The notes under the pieces are model-generated. The model was not told the DNA's origin and did not search any database. It saw only the letters and a list, made by a program, of their open reading frames with translations. From positions 157,834-172,739 of the forward strand of contig DEDL01000032.1 of NCBI GenBank assembly GCA_002349525.1: a DNA stretch of 14,906 nt, in the 5' to 3' direction. The stretch's first letter is position 1. Every line of letters starts with the position of its first letter. This stretch comes from Lachnoclostridium sp. UBA2905 (GTDB taxonomy: Bacteria > Bacillota > Clostridia > Lachnospirales > Lachnospiraceae). The position numbers and the translations under genes are program-made. Positions 1-8,495 of the stretch are shown here, piece by piece.

Positions 1-2
1 AT

Positions 3-2720
3 GCCCGGATGCTATCATTGGCAGCAAGGGATGGCAAGCAATGGAGCGATTATATCAATCCGTATATTTCACCGGTTATAGCAGGTGATGGTAACAGTAT
101 GGCAATGACATATACGGACAATCTTGAAAAGCTGGATACTATAAATCCTGCAATAAGCAGTAAAAGAGGAAGCAACTGGTCTGAACCTGAAGTATATACA
201 GACTGGAGGACTTCTGGTAAGAAACAGACTGTTAATGCCATTGATTATGATACAGATGGAAGTCTTAAGGTGTTAGCATTTGATGCAATAACATATGACA
301 ACATAGATGAAAGCAGTGACAATATACCAAGTAGTGATTTTAATACGTCTGCTAATACCGGAGAGATTCATGTTTACGTTAATGGAGTTCATACAAAGCT
401 TACCAACAACGTGATTGCTGATACAGCACCTGTTGTATCTGTTAAGAATGGAAAAGCAATTGTTGTATGGCAGGCAGATAAATATGATCTTGCAAGTATT
501 AATGAGGATGCTGTTAAGCAGGATATGCAGGGTGACAAGAAACTGTATTTCAGTTTTTACAATGGCAAAAAATGGAGTGATCCTGCTTGTCTTGAAAATG
601 GAGAAATCCAGGGTGTTCAGGCTTATGATACGGCTCTTTCAGATAATGGAGAAGCCATGGTAATTACAAGTATGGGTACAAGTGATCTCCTTAATGAACG
701 TGAGCTGTTTTCCTACATAATTGACAATGGAACAGTACAGAGCATCAACAGAATTACATGTAATGAATATGGTGAGACACAGCCAAGAGTTAAATATGTA
801 TCTGATAATGGTGGAATGTTTTTGGCAGGCTGGCAGCAGTCCGAATATGAAGAGGACAATGTTGAGAAAGCATACGTTGTTGTTAAGGGCTTCAATAAGG
901 ATGGTAGTGCCAATGATTTCACAGTTACTGACAATGGCGATATAAAAGAGAATTTTGATTTTGTAAAGGGTGGAGACACTATTAACAGCAGTGCTGTTTA
1001 CTGGTATGATACAGAGTCAGAGACTGCAAGTCAGACATATGTTAAATACATAAATGAGACACCAGCTTCATTTTCAATGAAATATGCGCTTAATGGTACT
1101 TCAGTGGAAGATGAGTCAATTGTTGGAAATACAGTTGTTAAAAATGGAGATTCATTTACCGGTGTATCTGCTGCACAGGTCCAGAAGGAAAGCAGTGATG
1201 ATTCAGCGGAGCAGCCGGCAAGACTTATATTTAGCAGCAAGACAGTTAAGAATTCCATTATTGATGCCTCTGCTAATGCATTTGATCAGAATATAATTCC
1301 ATCAAGTAATATAAATGTAACCCTTTCATTTACTAATGCAGGAAGAAATGCAATGAACAGTATTACAGTTAAGAATAATGGAACTACTGTTGTTGACAAT
1401 TATCCTGTTCAGGTTGAAAGTGGTGAGAAGGGACAGGTAAAATTCGTATATGCACTTGGTGAAGAATTAAAGAATGAGAATTTCACCATTGAAGCAGATA
1501 ATGGAGCAACAGCAACTGCAAAACTGGTACTTGTTGCAACAGACATTGTTGTGGCAAAGCCAGAATTAAACGGAACAGTATCCGGAGGAGAGAGAATTAT
1601 GCAGGCTGTTATAAGTAACGCAGGAACAGCGGCACTTAAGGATACTGACAAGGTATATGTTAATTTCTCGGCAGGAGACAAGAAAAATGTAAAGGTTAAT
1701 ACTTTATCTGGTGGAGCTGTATGGAATTCGGCATCTGAACAGGTTATTATAAGTGGAAAAGCTGCAATAGAAGAGATTAATGCAGGAGAATATATTCTTC
1801 AGTTTGGATACAAACCTGCCTTTGACAGTGATAATGATACTGTTGCATTTGCATTTGAAACAAAGGCATATGGTAACAATATGCAGCCATTAGACGAACT
1901 GAATGTAGCAGATAACAACGCTTCCTTCAGTATTGTTAAACCATCTGCGGTATATGACAGCCAGCTTACATATGATGCGATTGTTGAAGATGGCAGCATA
2001 ATGGCAGTGAAGGTAACTAACCAGTTTGAATCACCAATAAAAACAGGTATTAAGGTATCAAATGGCAGCACATCAAAAACACTTAATGTTAATCTTGCTG
2101 CTGAAGAAAGTAAGACATATGGTATTAGTTTACCTGCATCAGATTCATTAGATTACACAGTTACAAAATATAGTGGAAGTGAATCAGATGTGATTGTACC
2201 TGATAGTAAACCTACTCCGGCACCAACATTAGAGCCTGGTTCAGAACCTTCTGAAACTATGGAACCGGCACCAACGGAAGAACCAGTACCAACAGCAGAA
2301 CCGACACCTACAAAGAAACCGGCACCTACAAAGGAACCGGCACCTACGAAAAAACCAACACCTACAAAAAAACCTGTGCCAACCATTGCGCCAAGAAAGA
2401 CACCTGTACCTTCAACACCAGCTCCAGAAATTAAAGTTGGAAGAGCGTCAATTAAGAAACTTAAGAATATTTCCAAACGCAAGGTGCAGATTACTATTAA
2501 ACCGGTAGCAGGCGCAAGAGGATATAAGGTATTCTTTAGTACAAATAAGAAGTTCAAAAAAGCAAAAACAAGAACCTTCTATGGTAAAAAGGGAACTCTT
2601 GTAGCACTTAAGAAGGGCAAAACATATTATGTTAAGGTTCAGGCCTTTGTAAGAGGTTATAATGGATTGTACGTGTATGGAAAAGCCAGCAAGGTTAAGA
2701 AAATAAAGATTAAGAAGTAG
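3..2720 (+). CDS. Large secreted/surface protein, C-terminal part (5' end outside window)
   Basis: The reading frame is open from the window edge to the TAG at 2718-2720, about 905 codons. The first ATG (position 9) has open codons before it and no visible ribosome-binding site, so the true start is probably upstream. About the first 400 residues carry short aromatic repeats of the kind GKxWSxP (near 30, 170 and 565), suggesting a beta-propeller-like region. Between about 1290 and 2160 there are three Ig/CARDB-like beta-sandwich stretches with 'sNAGtaa' turns. A Thr-Pro linker (2265-2390) follows, then a Lys-rich Fn3-like domain (about 2431-2717) containing GYKVFFSTNKKFKKAKT. There are no catalytic motifs, no LPXTG signal and no C-terminal membrane helix. 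The strongly basic tail might hold the protein to anionic wall polymers (inference). The role is likely extracellular, such as adhesion or polymer binding; the specific function is unknown. Confidence 0.75.
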   Translation, partial: ARMLSLAARDGKQWSDYINPYISPVIAGDGNSMAMTYTDNLEKLDTINPAISSKRGSNWSEPEVYTDWRTSGKKQTVNAIDYDTDGSLKVLAFDAITYDNIDESSDNIPSSDFNTSANTGEIHVYVNGVHTKLTNNVIADTAPVVSVKNGKAIVVWQADKYDLASINEDAVKQDMQGDKKLYFSFYNGKKWSDPACLENGEIQGVQAYDTALSDNGEAMVITSMGTSDLLNERELFSYIIDNGTVQSINRITCNEYGETQPRVKYVSDNGGMFLAGWQQSEYEEDNVEKAYVVVKGFNKDGSANDFTVTDNGDIKENFDFVKGGDTINSSAVYWYDTESETASQTYVKYINETPASFSMKYALNGTSVEDESIVGNTVVKNGDSFTGVSAAQVQKESSDDSAEQPARLIFSSKTVKNSIIDASANAFDQNIIPSSNINVTLSFTNAGRNAMNSITVKNNGTTVVDNYPVQVESGEKGQVKFVYALGEELKNENFTIEADNGATATAKLVLVATDIVVAKPELNGTVSGGERIMQAVISNAGTAALKDTDKVYVNFSAGDKKNVKVNTLSGGAVWNSASEQVIISGKAAIEEINAGEYILQFGYKPAFDSDNDTVAFAFETKAYGNNMQPLDELNVADNNASFSIVKPSAVYDSQLTYDAIVEDGSIMAVKVTNQFESPIKTGIKVSNGSTSKTLNVNLAAEESKTYGISLPASDSLDYTVTKYSGSESDVIVPDSKPTPAPTLEPGSEPSETMEPAPTEEPVPTAEPTPTKKPAPTKEPAPTKKPTPTKKPVPTIAPRKTPVPSTPAPEIKVGRASIKKLKNISKRKVQITIKPVAGARGYKVFFSTNKKFKKAKTRTFYGKKGTLVALKKGKTYYVKVQAFVRGYNGLYVYGKASKVKKIKIKK
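2265..2390 (+). repeat. 18-bp tandem repeat encoding a Thr-Pro/Lys hexapeptide linker
   Basis: Six complete 18-bp units (2265-2372) and a degenerate seventh encode hexapeptides of the form P-x-P-T-(K/E)-(K/E). Units 3 to 6 are the most alike (PTPTKK, PAPTKE, PAPTKK, PTPTKK). Proline at every second or third residue implies an extended, rigid spacer between the Ig-like region and the basic C-terminal domain, typical of cell-wall-spanning linkers. Copy number could vary between strains by slippage. Confidence 0.85.
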
Positions 2721-2734
2721 TGTAGCTTTATATC

Positions 2735-2800
2735 AGTCGAGAAGAATATGTCAGCTTACGCTGACCAGAATCACGCACCAGGTCTTATGTGCGTTCGACT
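2735..2800 (+). other. Candidate structured RNA: three-way junction in the intergenic region
   Basis: Three perfect 6-bp helices nest as a three-way junction. P1 is AGTCGA (2735-2740) with TCGACT (2795-2800). P2 is GTCAGC (2750-2755) with GCTGAC (2760-2765), closing a TTAC loop. P3 is ACGCAC (2773-2778) with GTGCGT (2789-2794), closing a 10-nt loop. P3 abuts P1 with no linker, which would allow coaxial stacking; the other two joints are purine-rich (9 and 7 nt). It lies 14 nt after the stop codon of the surface-protein gene and 24 nt before the terminator hairpin, so it would be part of that gene's 3' UTR. It matches no riboswitch or ribozyme core I recognise. Alternatives are a repeated palindromic element or chance pairing. 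Confidence 0.4.
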
Positions 2801-2824
2801 TGAATTGATGATTTTAAATGGGTA

Positions 2825-2875
2825 AAAGCTGGATAACTGGTTAGAATAAAAATCAGTTATTCAGCTTTATTCTTT
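2825..2875 (+). terminator. Intrinsic terminator after the surface-protein gene
   Basis: A 15-bp stem pairs 2825-2839 (AAAGCTGGATAACTG) with 2854-2868 (CAGTTATTCAGCTTT), with one G-U wobble and a 14-nt loop. It is followed by the T-rich tract TTTATTCTTTT. It separates the upstream gene from the uvrB promoter. Confidence 0.85.
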
Positions 2876-2887
2876 TGCAATACTCCG

Positions 2888-2901
2888 CGAACAAATGTTT
2901 G
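2888..2901. promoter_or_regulatory. LexA (SOS) box upstream of uvrB
   Basis: CGAACAAATGTTTG fits the Bacillota LexA operator pattern CGAAC-N4-GTTYG, a near palindrome. It ends 9 bp before the -35 hexamer of the uvrB promoter, so bound LexA could block RNA polymerase. uvrB and uvrA are classic SOS genes, which supports the assignment. It implies DNA-damage induction of the whole uvrB-uvrA-HD hydrolase cluster. Confidence 0.88.
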
Positions 2902-2910
2902 TTTTCGCTA

Positions 2911-2939
2911 TATACAAACTATATTAATCGTGTTATAAT
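2911..2939 (+). promoter_or_regulatory. Sigma-A-type promoter of uvrB
   Basis: A perfect -10 box TATAAT lies at 2934-2939. A -35-like TATACA lies at 2911-2916 (4 of 6 consensus bases), with an optimal 17-bp spacer. Transcription would start near 2946, giving a leader of about 25 nt before the uvrB ATG. Confidence 0.75.
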
Positions 2940-2970
2940 GAGTTCTAAATCAGTAGGAGGTGATATCTAC

Positions 2971-4962
2971 ATGGAATTCAAACTGCATTCAGAATTTAAA
3001 CCTACAGGTGACCAGCCTCAGGCAATAGATGCCCTTGTTCAGGGCTTTAAAGAGGGCAACCAGTTCGAAACATTACTTGGTGTTACTGGTTCGGGTAAGA
3101 CATTTACTATGGCGAATGTTATACAAAAGCTGCAGAAGCCTACACTTATTATTGCTCACAATAAGACACTTGCTGCACAGCTCTATGGTGAATTTAAGGA
3201 ATTCTTCCCAGAGAACGCGGTAGAGTATTTTGTGTCCTACTATGATTATTATCAGCCGGAAGCTTATGTCCCTTCAACTGATACCTATATTGCCAAGGAT
3301 TCTTCGATAAATGATGAGATTGATAAACTGAGACATTCAGCAACAGCATCACTTACTGAAAGGAAGGATGTTATTGTAGTGTCCAGCGTTTCATGTATAT
3401 ATGGTCTTGGAAGTCCTATTGATTATCAGAATATGACATTGTCCATAAGACCTGGAATGGAGAAGGACAGGGATGATGTTTTAAGAAAGCTTGTAGATAT
3501 CCAATATGAGAGGAATGATATTGATTTTCATCGTGGTACCTTCAGGGTTCATGGTGATGTTGTGGAAGTGTATCCTGCGGCAGCAACAGATACAGCGGTA
3601 AGAATTGAATTTTTTGGAGACGAGATAGACAGAATAACAGAAATAGACGTCCTGACTGGAGCCGTAAAGTGTGAATTGGAGCATGTAGTTATATTCCCGG
3701 CATCTCATTATGTTGTTGCTGACGACAAGATGAAAAAGGCTATAGAACTTATTGAAAGTGAATTACAGGACAGGGTATCATTTTTTAATTCAGAAGATAA
3801 ACTCTTAGAGGCACAGAGAATATCTGAGAGGACTAATTTTGATATAGAGATGTTAAGAGAGACAGGATTTTGTTCTGGTATTGAGAATTATTCAAGGCAT
3901 CTTGCAGGCAATCCGGAGGGGGCAATGCCTAATACCCTGTTGGATTATTTCCCGGATGATTACCTTATTATTGTTGATGAGTCACATATTACTATTCCAC
4001 AGATCAGAGGAATGTATGCAGGTGACCGTTCAAGGAAGACTACCCTTGTGGATTATGGTTTCAGACTACCCTCTGCACTTGACAACAGACCACTTAATTT
4101 TGATGAGTTTGAGGGTCATATTAACCAGATGTTATGTGTTTCTGCCACACCATCAGTATATGAGGCAGAGCATGAGTTATTAAGAGTTGAACAGGTTATC
4201 AGGCCAACAGGACTTCTTGATCCTGAGATTGATGTACGGCCTGTAAAAGGACAGATAGATGATCTTTTAACAGAGGTTCACAAGGAGACTGATAGAAAAG
4301 GTAAGGTTATGATTACAACCCTCACAAAGCGCATGGCTGAGGAACTAACAACCTATCTTTCAGAGGCAGGAGTGAGGGTAAGATATCTTCATTCAGATAT
4401 TGATACATTAGAGCGTTCAGAGATTATAAGGGACATGCGACTTGACGTTTTTGACGTCTTAGTGGGTATTAACCTTTTAAGAGAAGGTCTTGATATTCCA
4501 GAGATTACCCTTGTTGCAATTCTTGATGCAGATAAGGAGGGCTTCCTGCGTTCTGAAACTTCGCTTATTCAGACAATTGGAAGAGCTGCTCGTAATTCAG
4601 AAGGGCATGTAATAATGTATGCAGATAACATGACAGATTCCATGCAGAATGCCATAAATGAGACAAACAGGCGTCGTAAAATACAGCAGGAATACAATGA
4701 AAAGCATGGCATTACGCCTACTACGATTAAAAAGGCTGTAAGGGACCTTATCCGTATTTCAAAGGATGTTCCACAGGTTAAGGAGGAACTTGATAAGGAT
4801 ATGGAGTCCATGAGCGAAAAAGAACTTAATAAGCTTATCAGCGAATATAACAAAAAGATGCATAAGGCGGCAGCAGATCTTAATTTTGAAGAAGCAGCAC
4901 AGCTTAGAGACCTTATTATTGATTTGAAAAAGCATTTACTGGAAGTTACCGGAGGTAAATAG
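2971..4962 (+). CDS. uvrB: UvrABC excinuclease subunit B
   Basis: UvrB is the damage-verifying, helicase-like subunit of nucleotide excision repair. It is loaded by UvrA, then recruits UvrC for incision. The ATG at 2971 is chosen because AGGAGGTGAT (2955-2964) sits at ideal spacing and the protein begins MEFKLHSEFKPTGDQPQAI, as the family does. An in-frame upstream extension to 2875 would cross the LexA box and promoter and is rejected. The product is 663 residues, normal for UvrB. Visible motifs: Walker A GVTGSGKT (37-44), the Tyr-rich beta-hairpin segment YYDYYQPEAY (from about 90), Walker B DESH (336-339), helicase motif VI QTIGRAARN (534-542), and the C-terminal UVR coiled coil that contacts UvrC (about 618-660). 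It is the first gene of an operon with uvrA, under a LexA box. Confidence 0.98.
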   Translation: MEFKLHSEFKPTGDQPQAIDALVQGFKEGNQFETLLGVTGSGKTFTMANVIQKLQKPTLIIAHNKTLAAQLYGEFKEFFPENAVEYFVSYYDYYQPEAYVPSTDTYIAKDSSINDEIDKLRHSATASLTERKDVIVVSSVSCIYGLGSPIDYQNMTLSIRPGMEKDRDDVLRKLVDIQYERNDIDFHRGTFRVHGDVVEVYPAAATDTAVRIEFFGDEIDRITEIDVLTGAVKCELEHVVIFPASHYVVADDKMKKAIELIESELQDRVSFFNSEDKLLEAQRISERTNFDIEMLRETGFCSGIENYSRHLAGNPEGAMPNTLLDYFPDDYLIIVDESHITIPQIRGMYAGDRSRKTTLVDYGFRLPSALDNRPLNFDEFEGHINQMLCVSATPSVYEAEHELLRVEQVIRPTGLLDPEIDVRPVKGQIDDLLTEVHKETDRKGKVMITTLTKRMAEELTTYLSEAGVRVRYLHSDIDTLERSEIIRDMRLDVFDVLVGINLLREGLDIPEITLVAILDADKEGFLRSETSLIQTIGRAARNSEGHVIMYADNMTDSMQNAINETNRRRKIQQEYNEKHGITPTTIKKAVRDLIRISKDVPQVKEELDKDMESMSEKELNKLISEYNKKMHKAAADLNFEEAAQLRDLIIDLKKHLLEVTGGK

Positions 4963-4968
4963 TTAGTT

Positions 4969-7815
4969 ATGAAGGATAATTTTATTAGAATACGAGGAGC
5001 TAAGGAGCACAATTTAAAAGGCATAGATGTGGACATTCCAAGGGATTCATTTGTTGTATTTACTGGACTTTCAGGTTCAGGTAAGTCATCCCTGGCATTT
5101 GATACTATATATGCTGAGGGTCAGAGAAGATATATGGAGTCTCTATCCTCCTATGCAAGAATGTTTCTTGGAAGGATGGAAAAGCCGGATGTTGAAAGCA
5201 TTGACGGGCTTTCTCCTGCTATTTCAATAGACCAGAAATCTACAAACCGTAACCCACGTTCCACTGTTGGAACTGTTACAGAGATTTATGATTATTTCAG
5301 ACTTCTTTTTGCAAGGATTGGTATTCCACATTGCCCAAAATGTGGCAAGGAGATTAAGAAGCAGACTGTAGATCAGATGGTAGATGATATAATGAAACTA
5401 CCTGAAAGAACTAAAATACAGCTTCTTGCACCTGTTGTGCGTGGAAGAAAGGGAACTCATGCCAAGGTTTTTGAACAGGCAAGAAAAAGTGGATATGTAA
5501 GAGTGTCAGTTGATGGTAATGTATATGATCTTTCAGAGGACATTGTACTTGATAAGAATATAAAGCATCATATTGAGGTTGTGGTAGACAGACTTGTTAT
5601 AAAAGAAGGTATCGAAAAGAGACTAGCTGATTCTATAGAAAATGTTCTTAAACTGGCTGAGGGACTTCTTATTGTAGATGTAATCGGTGGTGAGAAGATT
5701 AATTTTAGTGAAAGCTTTGCCTGCCCTGACTGCGGTATAAGTATCAATGAGATTGAACCAAGAAGCTTCTCATTTAACAATCCATTTGGTGCCTGTCCTA
5801 CCTGTAATGGTCTTGGCTTCAAGATGGAATTTGACGAGGAGCTTATTATACCAGACCCATCTTTATCTATAGATGATGGAGCAATTGCGGTAATGGGCTG
5901 GCAGTCAGTTACCCAGGAGGGAAGCTATTCCAGATGTATTATGGAAGCTTTGGCAAAGGAATATGGATTTAGTCTTGCTACTCCTTATAAGGATTATCCA
6001 GAGGAGATTAAAAACATTATTATGCATGGTGCCAACAGGTCAGTGAAAGTGACATATAAGGGCCAGCGGGGAATAGGTGTTTATGATATTCTGTTTGAAG
6101 GAGTAATATTAAATGTCAGAAGAAGGTACAGGGAAACGTCTTCTGAAACTTCAAGGCAGGAATATGAGGAATTTATGAAAATAACTCCATGTAAGGAGTG
6201 TGGTGGTAAACGTCTTAAACCGGAAATTCTTGCAGTTACAGTAGGAGATAAGAATATTGCTGAACTGACTGAATTCCCTGTGCATAAGCTGGCTGATTTT
6301 ATGGACAATCTTATTTTAAATGAGATGCAGCACAAAATCGGTGATGAGATTATGAAAGAGATAAAGGCAAGATTGGGATTTTTAGTAAAAGTAGGTCTTG
6401 ACTATCTGACTCTTTCAAGGTCTGCAGGCTCTCTTTCAGGTGGAGAGGCACAGCGAATAAGACTTGCAACCCAGATTGGGTCTGGACTTGTAGGTGTGGC
6501 GTACATTCTTGACGAACCAAGTATAGGTCTTCATCAGCGTGATAATGATAAGCTTCTTGATGCACTTATGAATCTTAAGAATCTTGGCAATACACTTATT
6601 GTGGTTGAACATGATGAGGACACAATGCTCGCAGCAGATTATATTGTTGACATTGGTCCTGGAGCAGGAGAACATGGTGGTGAGGTTGTTGCCACAGGTA
6701 CTGCGGAGGAGATTATGGCATGTGAGAAATCTCTTACAGGAGCATATCTTAGCAAACGTATTGTTATTCCTATACCAGACAGAAGAAGAAAGCCTTCAGG
6801 CTGGTTAACGGTTAAGGGAGCTGCACAGAACAACCTTAAAAATATTGATGTTAAGTTCCCGCTTGGAGTTATGACCTGTGTTACAGGTGTTTCAGGCTCG
6901 GGAAAAAGTTCGCTTGTTAATGAAATTTTATATAAAGCACTTGCAAAGCAGCTTAACAGGGCAAGAACAATTCCTGGAAAATATAAAAAAATTGAAGGAA
7001 TTGAACAGCTTGATAAGGTAATTAATATTGACCAGTCACCTATTGGAAGAACACCTCGTTCCAATCCGGCAACCTACACCGGGGTATTTGACATGATACG
7101 AGATTTATTTGCCTCGACACCGGATGCCAAGATGAGGAATTATAAAAAGGGAAGATTCTCATTTAATGTAAAGGGTGGAAGATGTGAAGCCTGTAGTGGT
7201 GATGGTATTATAAAAATAGAGATGAATTTCCTGCCTGATGTATATGTTCCATGTGATGTCTGCAATGGCATGCGTTATAACAGAGAAACACTTGATGTCA
7301 GGTATAAGGGCAAGAATATATACGAAGTACTTGATATGACTGTTGAAGAAGCACTTCATTTCTTTGAAAATATACCTTCTATTCAAAGAAAAATGCAGAC
7401 ACTGTATGATGTGGGTCTGTCATACATTAAACTTGGGCAGCCATCAACACAGCTGTCCGGAGGTGAGGCACAGCGTATCAAGCTTGCTACGGAGCTGAGC
7501 AAGAGAAGTACGGGAAAGACCATATATATTCTTGATGAACCTACTACAGGACTTCATTTTGCTGATGTTCATAAGCTTATCGAGATTCTTGACAGGCTGG
7601 CTGAAGGCGGTAATACGGTTATAGTTATTGAACATAATCTGGATGTTATCAAAACAGCAGATTACATTATTGATATAGGACCGGAAGGTGGAGAACGTGG
7701 TGGAACTGTAGTTGCATCAGGAACACCAGAGGAGATAACGAAGGTTAAGGAAAGCTATACCGGCATTTATCTGAAAAAATGTGGTGTTGGTGACAATAAT
7801 TACGGGGAGGTATAA
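4969..7815 (+). CDS. uvrA: UvrABC excinuclease subunit A
   Basis: UvrA is the damage-sensing ATPase that scans DNA as a dimer and delivers UvrB to lesions. The product has 948 residues, the usual length, with two ABC ATPase halves. Half one has Walker A GLSGSGKS (33-40) and the signature LSGGEAQRI (from 489). Half two has Walker A GVSGSGKS (640-647) and the signature LSGGEAQRI (from 829). Zinc-binding CxxC pairs are seen at C122/C125, C252/C255, C276/C279, and in the second half at C739/C742 and C762/C765. The start is 6 nt after the uvrB stop. Its GGAGG (4951-4955) lies inside the last uvrB codons with a rather long 13-nt spacing, suggesting translational coupling. No frameshift or missing motif was seen. 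Confidence 0.98.
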   Translation: MKDNFIRIRGAKEHNLKGIDVDIPRDSFVVFTGLSGSGKSSLAFDTIYAEGQRRYMESLSSYARMFLGRMEKPDVESIDGLSPAISIDQKSTNRNPRSTVGTVTEIYDYFRLLFARIGIPHCPKCGKEIKKQTVDQMVDDIMKLPERTKIQLLAPVVRGRKGTHAKVFEQARKSGYVRVSVDGNVYDLSEDIVLDKNIKHHIEVVVDRLVIKEGIEKRLADSIENVLKLAEGLLIVDVIGGEKINFSESFACPDCGISINEIEPRSFSFNNPFGACPTCNGLGFKMEFDEELIIPDPSLSIDDGAIAVMGWQSVTQEGSYSRCIMEALAKEYGFSLATPYKDYPEEIKNIIMHGANRSVKVTYKGQRGIGVYDILFEGVILNVRRRYRETSSETSRQEYEEFMKITPCKECGGKRLKPEILAVTVGDKNIAELTEFPVHKLADFMDNLILNEMQHKIGDEIMKEIKARLGFLVKVGLDYLTLSRSAGSLSGGEAQRIRLATQIGSGLVGVAYILDEPSIGLHQRDNDKLLDALMNLKNLGNTLIVVEHDEDTMLAADYIVDIGPGAGEHGGEVVATGTAEEIMACEKSLTGAYLSKRIVIPIPDRRRKPSGWLTVKGAAQNNLKNIDVKFPLGVMTCVTGVSGSGKSSLVNEILYKALAKQLNRARTIPGKYKKIEGIEQLDKVINIDQSPIGRTPRSNPATYTGVFDMIRDLFASTPDAKMRNYKKGRFSFNVKGGRCEACSGDGIIKIEMNFLPDVYVPCDVCNGMRYNRETLDVRYKGKNIYEVLDMTVEEALHFFENIPSIQRKMQTLYDVGLSYIKLGQPSTQLSGGEAQRIKLATELSKRSTGKTIYILDEPTTGLHFADVHKLIEILDRLAEGGNTVIVIEHNLDVIKTADYIIDIGPEGGERGGTVVASGTPEEITKVKESYTGIYLKKCGVGDNNYGEV

Positions 7816-7818
7816 TGT

Positions 7819-8400
7819 ATGTCGAATCATTTTTTTGCAATGATGGCAAGAATGAAATATATTGAAAGATGGGCGCTTATGCGTAATTCAAGTTCGGAAA
7901 ATCTAAGTGAGCATTCACTTGATGTTGCTATGATAGCTCATGCACTGGCAGTAATAGGCAATCTCAGACTTGGAAAGAAGCTTGATGAGAATAAAGCAGC
8001 AATTGTTGCATTATATCACGATACAACTGAGATAATAACAGGAGATCTTCCAACACCAGTAAAATATTTTAATGCGGATATTAAGTCTGCATACAAGGAA
8101 GTTGAACATGTGGCAGCGGACAGACTTTTGTCACTGCTTCCAGAAGATATGCAGGATTATTACAGGGATTTTTATTATAAAAATGACGAAGACGCATATA
8201 TATGGAAGCTGGTTAAGGCGGCGGATAAGCTTTCTGCTTATATAAAATGTATTGAAGAAGAAAAAGCGGGTAATACTGAATTCACCAATGCTAAAGAGTC
8301 AACTATGAAGAGTCTTGATGAGATGAATATAGAAGAAGTTAATATATTTAAGAAAGAATTTCTTGATTCATATAAACTAACACTTGACGAACTGCAGTAA
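7819..8400 (+). CDS. HD-domain 5'-deoxynucleotidase, YfbR-like
   Basis: A 193-residue HD-domain phosphohydrolase. It resembles E. coli YfbR, a metal-dependent enzyme that removes phosphate from deoxyribonucleoside 5'-monophosphates. Metal and catalytic residues are in place: H32 (in SEHSLDVA), H67-D68 (in YHDTTE), E71 and D136 (in KAADKLSAY). The conserved R17-W18 and the GDLPTPVKY segment (75-83) are also as in YfbR. It begins 3 nt after the uvrA stop, with GGGGAGG (7804-7810) 8 nt before the ATG, so it is almost certainly cotranscribed with uvrBA. The placement fits clean-up of dNMPs released during repair synthesis, but that link is inference. Substrate range cannot be read from sequence. 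The start at 7819 gives the expected family N-terminus; an ATG at 7815 is out of frame. Confidence 0.9.
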   Translation: MSNHFFAMMARMKYIERWALMRNSSSENLSEHSLDVAMIAHALAVIGNLRLGKKLDENKAAIVALYHDTTEIITGDLPTPVKYFNADIKSAYKEVEHVAADRLLSLLPEDMQDYYRDFYYKNDEDAYIWKLVKAADKLSAYIKCIEEEKAGNTEFTNAKESTMKSLDEMNIEEVNIFKKEFLDSYKLTLDELQ

Positions 8401-8439
8401 TAAATTGTACTCTGTTATTATGTCGTTAAATGTGATGTG

Positions 8440-8445
8440 TATAAT
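8440..8445 (+). promoter_or_regulatory. Probable -10 box of the guaA promoter
   Basis: A perfect TATAAT lies 50 nt before the guaA ATG. No convincing -35 hexamer occurs at 17 bp; the region at 8415-8422 is a poor match. No terminator hairpin was found between the HD hydrolase gene and guaA, so some read-through from the uvr cluster is possible. The leader of about 45 nt is too short to hold a purine riboswitch. Confidence 0.5.
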
Positions 8446-8495
8446 AGAATCATTTTTGTTTTGCAGAAAATTATAAAATACAAGGGGAATCAACT

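Noticed and set aside
565..585. Sialidase Asp-box in the first protein
   Set aside because: The GKKWSDP-like pieces lack the full S-x-D-x-G-x-x-W pattern, and no sialidase catalytic arginines or Asp/Glu-Tyr pair were found.
2153..2557. Minus-strand open frame of 134 codons over the Thr-Pro linker
   Set aside because: It is a by-product of the 18-bp repeat, giving a Gly/Val-rich repetitive translation with no ribosome-binding site.
2735..2800. Hammerhead or hairpin ribozyme in the three-stem structure
   Set aside because: The hammerhead core CUGANGA...GAAA is absent. Short pieces such as GAGAAG and ACCAGA recall the hairpin ribozyme, but the helices do not fit its layout.
2875..2970. In-frame N-terminal extension of uvrB from 2875
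   Set aside because: It would cross the LexA box and the promoter, and lacks family similarity. The ATG at 2971 has a near-perfect ribosome-binding site and gives the standard UvrB N-terminus.
8401..8495. Purine riboswitch upstream of guaA
   Set aside because: The gap is 95 bp with a -10 box in the middle, leaving about 45 nt of leader, too short for a purine aptamer plus expression platform.
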